Part shown: in pieces, positions 1-12,000 of the stretch | Numbering within the stretch: the first letter of the stretch is position 1 | Layout: each line of letters begins with the position of its first letter | Assembly: GCA_029747015.1 (NCBI GenBank) | Contig: JAKOGI010000811.1 | Coordinates: 241,501 to 305,500 of the forward strand | Source: Carnegiea gigantea | Taxonomy: Eukaryota > Streptophyta > Magnoliopsida > Caryophyllales > Cactaceae | Length of the DNA: 64,000 bases | Direction: 5' to 3' | The notes under the pieces: model-generated | Seen by the model: the letters and a program-made list of their open reading frames with translations, nothing else | What the model was told of the DNA's origin: nothing | The model's database searches: none | Made by a program: the position numbers and the translations under genes

Positions 1-35
1 TCTCAGCATGGAAGCCTACTTCGGTCTAGTGTAAG
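1..35 (+). CDS. Munc13-like gene, end of an upstream exon (partial)
   Basis: The only frame open through the first 35 bases reads SQHGSLLRSSV and leaves two bases (AG) before a GT donor at 36-37. It resembles a serine-rich segment preceding the C2-like part. It is short and cut by the window edge, so this is tentative; its phase does not fit the open frame of the next exon. Confidence 0.45.
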
Positions 36-3000
36 GTAAAATTCATTAAATAGTTTGAATGATGACTTGGCTTTTTCTTTCATGGCAGTGAAAAAGCTAT
101 GGATCGTTCCTAGGAGAAAACGCAGGAGCTTGCGCTCCCTGCAAGGTTCATTCTACATGAGAGCAGGGACAGAGTATGCCCGACATGTTTCATCACTTGT
201 TAAAACTGGCTTCAATTCACTTATGAGCTCACCATTATCAGTGAGATGTGAAGGTCTGTATAGTAGAACAAGCACTAAATTCATACATATCTGATTTCTC
301 ATACTCAGAATTATTGATTAGAATATAAGAAAAGAATGCATGAGGATAGTAGTTGTACTCCCTATTTGGAGTTCTCATATAGCTGGAAATAACAAAAGAA
401 GTAAGATTTACTGTGGCATGTTATTGTCCGCTAAATCTGAGTGAAGAATTTCCTAAAACTTAGATCTGCTTAGAAGTGGACAGAAGTAATGCGTGTGGGT
501 GTATATTAGTGTGATGTAGATAAATATTTGATATATATGGGGCAAAAGTTATTCATGGCCTGTGGCCTGTGAAGCTTCTCGGTTAAGTCGTTTATGTCTA
601 AACTGCATTGCTTCTACAGATGATGAGTATTCGCTATTATTGTTTGCAGAGCAACTGCCTTGTTTATTTATCCTGAAAAGCTCTACAGAGGATTCACAAA
701 TGGATTATGCTTCTGCAATATACTTGCATCCAGGAACAGGAGACTATCATGACTTGTAAGCATGAAATTGTGTTTTCTGTCGTATGTTTTTATAGGAAAA
801 TGAAATTTTGAAAACCTAAACAGATCCATCTTCCCTAAAAATTTCGGAAGATCCCTCAAAATTTCCATGATCATAATTATTTCCGTTGTAACTGATTCAA
901 ATGGTTCATATGCTATTTGTTGAACTAGTTAGGGCAAAGTTCATGTTTTGTATGTTAAAGCACAAAGCTCAAGAGGCTCTGATCTCTTTCAACTTACCAT
1001 ATCAAAGAGTGAATCTGTCACATATATTGGTGTATTTCAGTTTTCCAGAAAGTCAAGGGGACGCTCTTCGGATAGAAGTGCAGGATGCGAAACACAGCGC
1101 ACAAGGTCAAGCTGTAATTCCGATTTCGTCAATAGCTGAGAATTCTGTATGTAGTTTCTGGTCCCTTTCAAGGAGGAAATCATTCTTTTCATAGAATGTT
1201 GTACCTCTGTATGGAACTCTAATTACCAAATTGACAGAATGACAAAACTCGATGGTGGCCTATCTACCATGAGGAACATGAATGTATTGGAAAGATCCAG
1301 CTTTCAATAGCAAGTTCAATTGCAAATGAAGAGGGCAATGGCATAAAGGTCTGACATCTGATTCTTTGCCACTGATAGCTATCATTTGGATAAGGCAGTG
1401 CCAAATCTCCTGAGAGATATGCACATTAGACAGTAGTTCTCTTTTGCATTTACTTTTACTGATTTACTGCACATCTCATACTTTCATGCATAGAAAACTA
1501 CAGTCCTCATGTCTCTTTGGCTGCACAAAATAAATAAAAAAATGGGAGTTCAGATTTGCTATATCAATACGTAAACATGTCTCACTACGATTAGCAAGCT
1601 ATGTTACTTTACCATTATCACGAGAATCTTCTGAATTACTTTCCACATATGAAATCACAGCTGCTCATTTTTTCTTCTCCAATGTACTTTGGATAAGGCA
1701 TCCCCCTTTTGCATTCAAACCTATTTGTTCTGTTGAGCAAGAGACAAATCTGGCTTCGATATATCCATCTGTTGAGGATGAGCTTATTTGTTCTCATGGG
1801 TAAAACACAAAGCTGGCTTCAATATATCTATCAGTTGGGTGTAAGCCATATGAAAACAGTGAAATATCAAAGCAACAATGGTCAGTATCTTTCGTTAGAC
1901 TTTGCTCAAATGGTGTGCAAATTAGCCTGCACTTCCAATTGCCACTTTTTCATTCTAGCAAACTTAGAGAGAGCTTTTGTGGTCCAGCATGGAATGAATT
2001 TGTGCTTTTCCCTGTGGGTAAGCAGTTGTACTTAGAAGCAGTAGTAAGCATCAGACTTTGTGTGCACTCTAACACAACACAAACTAATGTGCATGTTCAA
2101 ACCCTATTTTTCCGTGCTGATAACTTTTAAGAGCAATGAGTCTGGTAGTCAGAAGTGGTAGCAGCATTGATGCAACTTACTTACTGGCAATACTCAAGCA
2201 TCCTCAGAATCAATTATACTTGTTTGGGGTGACTTTTAGAAGCCTAAATTAGTGTGCTAATTCTGGCTTCTTAATAAGCCAGTGCAAACCCTAAATGTAG
2301 GGTGAGGGTTTGAGCATTCCTGGCAAATATGCTAAGTAGCGAATCAGTTTCCTGTACTGCATGCAGTACAGGAAACTGATTCGCTACTTAGCATATTTGA
2401 AACAAATCAGTAGTCACTATATTTTTTACCAACAAGGATCAATGAGCCTGTAAATTGTGATTCCGAACATCTTTGAAACACATTCTCTGTTGGAACAAGC
2501 AGCATCTTAATAAGACGTTATCTGAGAATCGCTAGCAGGTCTGACAAGGCATCATTGACCTGAATAGTCTTGATCATCCAACATGCCTGCTCCAGAAAGG
2601 AGAGTATCCGGATAATTGATTCCAGCCTTATCAGTAAATTATATAGGGTCCCATTTTAGAGTAGCTTTATTTACTATTTTACTCTCCAGCCCAAAAATAA
2701 GGTTCGACCTTTTAGGCACTATGAAGTAGCTGGAATAAGCAGATTTGCAGGTTAAATAAGAAAGTTCATCCTTTGCCTTGTGATGTTCCTGGTACACATC
2801 ATCCTAGTCCATACTATCTTACCATTTACTGCATTGAATAACACAAAGATTTTACTTTATTGAGGTTCTAGTTCTTGTTACTCTTCAAAATATGATGGTT
2901 GTTGCTAACGAAATTGGAAAACTCTGTATAATGGCATGGACTATTGTGTATGTGATATGTTTCTTTGAGCTGAGGCGGTGCTATCATTTGCTTTCTTTAT

Positions 3001-6000
3001 GAAACAACAATCAAATTAACAAGAAGTTAGCCACTTCCATCTATTGTTTACATCTTACAGGGTAGCCCTGTTGTGGAAACTCTTGCTTATGATTTGTTGC
3101 TGGAAGCAGCCATGCGTGCACAACAGTTCCACTCTCGAAATCTATGTTTACATGGATCTTGGAAATGGTTGCTGAGGGAATTTGCAGATTATTATGAAGT
3201 CTCTCCTTGTTACACTAACCTAAGGTAGTTGCCAATCTTTTCTTTTCTTTGGTGTTTGCTTGTTTTCTTGTTCTTTTGTTTTTTTTTTTTGGTTTTTTTT
3301 TTTTGGTTTTTTTGGGGGAAGAAGGGGGATGGCTAATGCAATTGCATTTCTTGTGGTGAAGATGGGGGAAAGGCCAAATGTGACTTGTCTCCAACCCCCC
3401 CCCCCCCAAAAAAAAAGTTAATTATGACATCCTTAAGTTACCAACAAATCACTAGTCACTATATTTTTTTAGTGAGGGCTAAAATATAACCCTCATTCAA
3501 GTGTACAAATGTTCTGCATCCTTACATGCTAGATCTCCTTGACATTCTTTATCCATATAGAGACTCACTGTTCTTACTAGTTTAGCTTGGGCCCTTGCTT
3601 TAGTGCACTGCTGAAAATTTCTCACCTTTCTTCAATTCCTTTCTCCTGCTAACTGTGCTTCTAGTATTATTACATTTTTTTTTTTTTACCTTTATTGTTA
3701 TCTTTTCTTGTTTTTGCTTGTTCTTTTTTATTTCACTGTTTGTTCCTTAGTCTTCTAAGATACATCTCATTTTGATTCAAGTTCTCAATTTTGATTTCTA
3801 TGCTTTGCGACTGGTTATGCTTACAGTTCAACAGACTTCCTTATGTGCTTGCATAGCGCCCTGGGGGCAGGGAGGGGGGTGAGAGTGAGAGTGAGAGAGA
3901 GAATCCTCCTTAGCAAAAATTCAAACCCCATGCTGTGCACTCATTATCCACGATGTAAGATACTTCACGTACATGTTGAGTAATGATTGCACACAATTTT
4001 GCTAATGTTCATGTTTGTTACTTCAATTAAACATAACTAAGGGTGAAGGGAAATAACAATAGAAAGAACAAAAATGTCAAAGCATCCTAATGCTCCTCAC
4101 CTTTTTTCGCCTTCAAAAGATGCTGACTGGCATTTATGGAGGTCGAGACAACATGTTGAACAGGACAGACTGCTGACTCTACCACTAGTAGCTACCTTTG
4201 AGAATGTCTTGTATTTGATAATATTTTAATTTTTGTAAAGTTGGAAAAACTGCTTACTCTTTATGCTTCATCACCAAATTTCTTTTGTTTTCCCTTCCGA
4301 AAAGCTGTCTCTATTTTCTCTTTGTAGATACACAAACCTCCATCTTTTATTGAGTTCATTTGATTTATTGTCGAAATTGTCACAAAACGAGAGATGCTGT
4401 GAGGTTTGTTAGATATTATTAAGTTTTTCACTAACTCAAGGCATGGTTAAAAATGTAGGTAGGGACTCTTTGGGAGGGATTGTCAATGAGGACCAGTGGA
4501 CCTCGACCATGATAACGTTGAGGACAAGGGTTGCTAGGGTTTTAGTTACATTCTTCACCAGATATCTTCAATATGCATGCACATTTTGCTTCTATAGTGT
4601 AACAAAATAATATTAAAGAGGGAACCTCTCTGTCCCTCCCATCGTCCCTCCGTCCCTCTCTCTCTCTCCTCTCTCTCTCTCCCCCTCCCCTTTTTGGTTG
4701 AAATATGGATTGAACTGGGCTTTTGGCTAGGTTTTGGCTAGGTTTTCATGTGAAGCAGTTGTAAACATTGATATTGTTAGCTGTACTTAAGGGATCCTAA
4801 TGATGTTGTATCCCTTCTAAATTTTAGGTATCTTTATATTGATAATTAGGAGGAAAATCAAACCACAACAAAAATTCCATAATCCTCATCTCCGCCAAAA
4901 TTGGGTATTGACTAGCTCACTCTCCATTGCTTTTCTTAGGAAGTTTACTCATACAACTATTTAGCCTACAATTCTTGTGCTTTTGTAGATCAATTTAAAG
5001 AGCTAATGTATCATTGGTGGATTTTTTGCTGGTATTTCAGCCTTGCTATTTTTTTAACCTTTAAGTTGAGGTAGAGGGAAGCTTCACACCTCTGCTCAGG
5101 GTACTCTTTTTATTTCCCTTTTTTTTTTTGGGGGGGGGGGCGTTGATGATGCGATGGCCGGGCGTGGAGGCTGAACTTGAGCTGCTAGACCTTGTAGGTG
5201 TTAAGAGGGGAAAAGTAAGGAGTGAAACTTAGTTAGAGGCACGAGAAAGGTAGGCCCATTATGTACCATATGTGAGACTTCCCTTTCAATGAGGAAGGAG
5301 AGGGCTATGTTCAAGTTTATCTTTTCCTTTGGTTTACACTTTACAGCTATCCTACAAAAATGTTTTCAGCGAAATTAGCTGTTTGCATTGATGAATCATG
5401 TCATGATTTTGTACGAGGTTTGATGTGTTTCAGGTATCTATCTTATATCATGAAAGTGGCTACTCCGACAAAAGATTGCTTACAGCTTGTGCTGGATTTG
5501 CTTATGCCAGTTATAAAAGCAAGAAGTGACAAAAGGTTAAACAGACAAGAGGTAAGTACTATATAAATCAAAGTTTCCTTCATCGACTTAAGTTCTAACT
5601 TCCTAGGGAGATTATTTTAGACTAAGCTATTATCGAACAATAAATGTTGATGCTCAGGACCTACAGTGACTATGAGTGGTAACCCCAAGTAGTCTCCAGT
5701 TACAAGTTGGGCAGGATTCAGGAATCACATTCTAGCAGGTTTTTCATTTGCTAAGGCTTGTGGATGACCTCAAATGTTCAAGATTTGGAGACCACTTTTT
5801 TTTATCCCTCACTCTCGTTCTTTTCCAACCGTGATGCAAAATTCAAGAGGCAAGGGCCACATTTGCTTGTCTACATAAAATATATAGGCGCTAATTAGAG
5901 TTAAGTATTCATCTATGACAAAGCATGGAACAAACTAGACATTGACGTTAGGGTTTCTTTTGGCCAGTCCATCTCTTTCAGGGATATTTTTACCAATTCA

Positions 6001-9000
6001 TCCGCTGTCAAATATCAATGTCAGAATATGTGTTGAGGGCCGGCCAAATCAGCTGTTAGTTCAAATTGAAACAGTCTATATGAATAAAATTGCTCTCTAT
6101 TATTGAATGGGCAGTTTGCTGATGCACTTTTTACCCTTCGCTTGGCTAAAGTTACTGAATGGACAAAGCTTTGTTTGTAAACAGAAAATAGTCTGACTGA
6201 TTATATGGATTTGCTCTATGGTGATTGCACTGGTAACCTTTATGCAGAAAAGTATTCTGTTGGAATGTGAAATGCAAGTGGAGAGTCTGTTGGCGAATGT
6301 TTTCGAAAACTACAAGTCACTGGATGAACTGTGTTCCTCTGGGATGTCAGACTCTCTACCTCCAATACCAGATGCTGCAGCACCCGCATTGGGTCCTGCT
6401 GTGCAACTATATTGCCTTCTTCATGATATTCTTGCCCAAGAGGCGCAGACGATATTACAGAAGTACTTACAGGTGATGGCAGACCTCATGCATTGTTTGT
6501 TTACCCCATGGAATAAATAATAATATAAAATATAAAAGACATTTCAAGACATCAGCAGGATCCACCCTGGGCTTCTTCTCTTTTTTCTGGCTTAACTGAA
6601 GTTGAATATGTTCCTTGATTTCCCACTAAATTGGTTTTTAATAGAACCTGTTTAGATCGTGCACGTTGTTCATGTGTAGTATTCTCACTATGCAATCCGA
6701 TCCGCCCTGGGCTGCTTTTTTTCCCCTCTGACGTAATTGAAGTTGAATTTGTTCCTTGATTTCCCACTAAATTGGTTTTTATTAGAACCTGTTTAGATCG
6801 TGTACATTGTTCATGTGCAGTGTTCTTATTATGCAATCCAATCAGTGGTATTGTTACTACTTAAAGAAAATACTTGAAAACCCATCCCATGCATATAATA
6901 TATATGAAAGAAAACTCATCGCTCAAGTACCTATTCAAATTCTCAAACATCCACCACAGACAAATTTCATTTCTAGCTTTTTGTCACATTGTAAAATAAA
7001 TGGACCTTTTGTTTGATGGTATCCTAAGAGAATTGGCAACTTTAACTATTTGCATTTTTTGACAACTTTCTTATGCCATGCTTTAGTAGCTTTTTTCCTG
7101 TGACTCGTATTCCTCCAGTTGTTCACCACCCAAATTTCCACGCTCCCTTATCCTCTTCTTTCCTCATTCCCTAAACGTTAACTGCTAGCCCTCACCCATC
7201 TCTCGCCCCTGCCTTGACAAGAAGCAATAACCTAGGTCGATAATCTTCCTCTATGCCTAGTGATGTGTGCCAATTTGCCCTCCAAAAATCAAAATTGCCA
7301 CCTTTGAGCCAAAACTGCAATGCCCTAGTCGTGTGTCAAAATGCAAAATAAAGTCTTTTTTTTGGGGAACTTTTGTGGGAAATGAAAACAAACAAAAGGG
7401 ACCATGTGAAGCTAAAGGAGTTTCCACCGCTTTGTTACTCCTCACCATTCAAACAACAATCACCAAATGGAGATAAAGTTTAAACTTTAAAGAGATCTGA
7501 AGTGAGGATGGAGCTGATGAAGCCCCAATTGCCAGATCTGTCAAGTCCTCTTCTTCTTCATCGATCTGTTCTTGCTTCTTCTTCATCGATCTTTTCTTGC
7601 CAGAGCTGTTCTTGCTTCTTCTTCATCATCTCTTTTTGCTTTCTTCTTCTACTTGCATTGCTGCTGTTCTTCTCCCCAGATCTGAAATAATTGTTCTTCT
7701 TCATTAATCTGTTTTTTTGTTTTTTTTTTGTTTTGATCTGATATAAAGAGTCCCTGTAAAAAGTTTGTGGGGAAGGATGCTGCCGGAGAAAAGTGTCACC
7801 AGAGATGGGTCGTCGAACCTGACGGGAAGCCATTGGAGGTTCTAGAGTGTCCCTGGTTTTTCTTTGGGAAGGAGAGGGGTTGAGAAAAGGATTCCATTAC
7901 ACAATTGCTCACCAAACACTCAAGTTTAGGGTTCAAGTCCTACCCCCAACGCCCAGGAACTTGATACTTGATTGCATTTCATTCCTTTTTTTCTCATTAA
8001 ACTGACGATACATGTTTACAGCAAATTCCATGTGTATTTTGAAATTATTTCATTTCTGAAAATGATGTTTTTCTTGGAGAACGTGAAGTGCCGAAAACCT
8101 CAGTTATCTCCAAAGTTAACTATTTGACCACGGTCAAGGCTTGGCCACTGGCAAACATTGACTAAGGTTTGATATTTGACTTTTTGTCAAGAGGGTTCGT
8201 TTCATCTTTGAGGATCTTCTATTATTTATAAAGCTTTGCCAAACTAAACTTGATGGTAGGGATGGCAATGCGGTGGCGTACCCGCATCCATGTCCGTTTC
8301 AAAAATTGTACCTACAACCGTACCCGTACCCATACCCATTCGGTATTAAAAAAAGAAAATTCATACCCATACCCATCGGGTTTTGGGGGTTTGCGGGTTT
8401 TATTTGGGTTCGTATAAAGAATGAAGACTAATACCCATATCCAAATACGTTATATATTCAGGCCATTATAAGACTACAAAGTCGTGCTATTTCGATGGTA
8501 TATTTATTTAGAAATGTGAAATCAAGCACATTATTCATCAATTCTTTGCTATGTGGGTTTGGATTGATCTTTAAGAAAGAAAACGTTAGACTAAATTGTT
8601 TCATGTTGCTGTAAAAATGGGCACGGGTAGGATGCAGGTATGGTGTGGGTAAGGCCTATACGGTACTTGTACCTGTATCCATTTTCCAATGCACGCCCCA
8701 TACCCATTTAAAACCCATTTTCACCACTCATTTGGGTTTTAAATGGCGTCAGATTTTTTGAGTTTTAAATGAGTACGGGTTTCATTGTCATCCCTACTTG
8801 ATGGGCTAAAAGTAAATAACTTTAAGCTTCCTAAGCACACTTCTTGCGCTTTATTTGCAGTTGACGGAGAATCTTAATTTTTGACCCAAAAGAAGTCTTC
8901 ATTTCGGGTTTAGAGGGGTATTTTGGTCATTTGGAGTTTAGGGTCTAAACTCTCTTATTTCATGATCCTAAATTAGAACCCAAATGTGAACACAATGGCA

Positions 9001-12000
9001 CACATCCCATCAAGAAGATTAGGAGCTCTTAGTAACGCTAAGCAACAACTATGCGGTATGTGTATGCCCACCCGATCAAGGAGAATTGTTTGATGAAGAA
9101 GAACCCATACGGGCTCTTGAGGAGGAAAGGAAAATCCATGCTCAAATTCAAGAAGATGGTACCCCAATGAGATCATACTTCTCAACCCTCATCAAGAACG
9201 AAGCCTCTCTCTTAAAGTGGAGGTAACTCATGAGTGTCTAAAATCGAATGTTTTGAAAAGAATCTTGTGATGATTTATATATTCAATCTTTTAGCAAGCT
9301 CATGGGTGCTAGAATCATGGATAATGCTAGCAAAACAACCCTTATTTGTTTTAAAAACTCTCATATGTTTAAGAGATGTGAGCACTATTGATGCATATTT
9401 TCATATGCATCATTTTCATTCCTCAAGCTCAACTTCAAGGGAGGAAAGGGCCAAACGAGATCTTGCATGGAAATACTTATATTTGGTCCCATTATTTGAG
9501 TTCCATGACACAAGACACTTTGTGGAGTTTGTTTTGAACTTCAAAGTGCCTTATTCAAAAGGGATTTCCAAATGGGGATCAAGACTACCATGCATTTCAA
9601 AGAGAAGCTCCAAGGAAGCAAAGGGAGCCCAAAATCTGATCAGAATTACGCTAAAACAGTCCAACAGTGCGTTGGGCACTTCACCCAGAAATTGAGCCGG
9701 TTTGGGCCATCTTTTTGAGCAAGCTCCGGAGGGCATAATTTCCTGCACGCTTCACCATATTCAAGGTTAAAGAATCAGCTTTCCAATAAGGCCAGCCACG
9801 CATTATTTGGAGTCCATTTGGTTGGTCATATTTAGCCCATAAATAAACCTGCCGAAATCCAGTCCAGTTTGAGCAGTCTGCATTCTTCGGCCCATATCTT
9901 TCAAATGGCCGATCCAAATCCAGTGAAACCACTTCCCTTGGAAACTAGACTCTTCAAGCTTTCCAAGGAATCAAGAATCACCGAATTTGGATCACAAACC
10001 AGAGAGTTATGCCCAAATGAATCTGGCCTTGCTGCAAGTGTGAACGCAATTAATGTAAAACGTGTGCACCATGCATTTTCACACCTAAAACCTTTTTTGA
10101 TGCATTTCCCTTTGCTCAAGCTGCGTGTCCCCTCTCTCCCAAGGATGAGACGTGCCTTTTCAAGTGGAACATGCTTCTCCAAGGTTGCTAGGTTCATTTT
10201 ACTCAAGAGGCACCAACCGGATACATTGTTTTTCCCCTTAGTCATTCCCCTTTGCTTGTATTTTTTGTTTGTGTCTCTTCATAGGTGTGCTTGTATCTTT
10301 TCAAGTGTAAGGCCTACTCTATATAAAGGCCATAGTGTCGAGTTGTTTGCATCAGTTAATCATCTACATTCGAATTCAAGAAATACAATTCAGTTTTGAA
10401 GTGTTCTTTCAAAGTGTGAGAGCAAATCTAGTTCTATATCTTGAGTGTTGGCAAACTCAAGTGGTGTTCTAGTTTCCTAAACTCTTCTAGATGGTGATTC
10501 ATTTCTGTATCCTAGAAAGAGTAAAGGAATTTGCCCAAGGATTGGTTTTGAGTGGCTCCTTCTTGGATTATCTCAAATTCAACCTTGAACCTATCCTTCC
10601 TTTGTTTCCTTTCTTCCTTAACTAAAACCACAAAAGATAACCTAACTTGGTCATTTGGGTGCTCATATACATCAACTATGGAGTTTCCACAACTGGAAGG
10701 GGGTGTAACAAGTTTTGGAGATTGGTTTTCAAGCAAAACACCCTTATTTGTTTTAAAAACTCTTATGTGTTTCAAAGGTGAAGCCCTTAGCTCTTTGGAG
10801 TTACCGCAACTAAAAGGGTGTATGAAGCTTTGAAAATTACGAGCTCTTAGTTACGCTAAGCAACAACTATGTGGTATGTGTATGCCCACCCGATCACGGA
10901 GAATTGTTTGATGAAGAAGAACCCATACGGGCTCTTGAGGAGGAAGGGAAAATCCATGCTCAAATTTAAGAAGATGATCCCCCAATGAGATCATACTTCT
11001 CAACCCTCGTCAAGAACGAAGCCTCTCTTAAAGTGGAGGTAACTCATGAGTGTCTAAATCGAATGTTTTGAAAAGAATCTTGTGATGATTTATATATTCA
11101 ATCTTTTAGCAAGCTTATGGGTGCTAGAATTATGGATAATGCTAGCAAACAACCCTTATTTGTTTTAAAAACTCTCATATGTTTAAGAGATGTGAGCACT
11201 TTGGAGTTTCCATAACTGGAAGGGAAAATCCATGCTTGAATTCAAGAAAATGATACCCCAATGAGATCATACTTCTCAACCCTCGCCAAGAACGAAGCCT
11301 TTCTCTTAAAGTGGAGGTAACTCATGAGTGTCTAAAATCGAATGTGTTTTGAAAAGAATCTTATGATGATTTATATATTCAATCTTTTAGCAAGCTTTTG
11401 GGTGCTAGCATTATCCAAAAAGAATCTTGTGATGATTTATATATTCAATCTTTTAGCAAGCTTATGGGTGCTAGAATTATGGATAATGCTAGCAAACAAC
11501 CCTTATTTGTTTTAAAAACTCTCATATGTTTAAGAGATGTGAGCACTTTGGAGTTTCCATAATTGGAAGGGGGTGTAAAATGTTTTGGAGATTGGTTTTC
11601 AAGCAAAACACCCTTATTTGTTCAAAAAACTCTTATATGTTTCCAAGGTGAAGTCCTTAGCTCTTTGGGGTTACCGCAATTAAAAGGGTGTATAAAGCTT
11701 TAAAGATTGGTGTTCAAGCTAAACCTCAGGGATTTGGGTTCTCAAGTCATTAGTATTAACTAAGTGGCTTTAACCCCAAAACTTCATTAACCCAAAATAG
11801 GAATGTCTTTGGTCAACTTTTAAGGCTCTCCTACAAGTCCAAACAAAGCAAAAGAGATATGCTTCGGAAGCTAAGTTGTTTGCTTTTTTCGGCATATCAA
11901 GTTTAGTTTGGGTCAAGCTTTAGAAAGGAGAAAAGAACAACAAAATTACGAAATTGTTTCGATGTCAAAATAAGCCTTAGTCAAAAGTCAAATGTTGGCC

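Noticed and set aside
948..1139. Serine/arginine-rich frame SRKSRGRSSDRSAG
   Set aside because: Looks protein-like but is out of phase with both neighbouring exons; the 1041-1146 frame joins exactly and is C2-like.
3270..3415. Runs of T, G, C and A
   Set aside because: Homopolymers, some likely sequencing-length errors; no functional claim.
7890..7960. Box-B-like ggttcaagtcc, possible SINE
   Set aside because: No convincing A box at the right distance and no poly-A tail or TSD.
9234..10399. 153- and 176-codon plus frames in intron 7
   Set aside because: The first crosses the solo LTR edge at 9389 and the second lies wholly inside it; no protein family resemblance.
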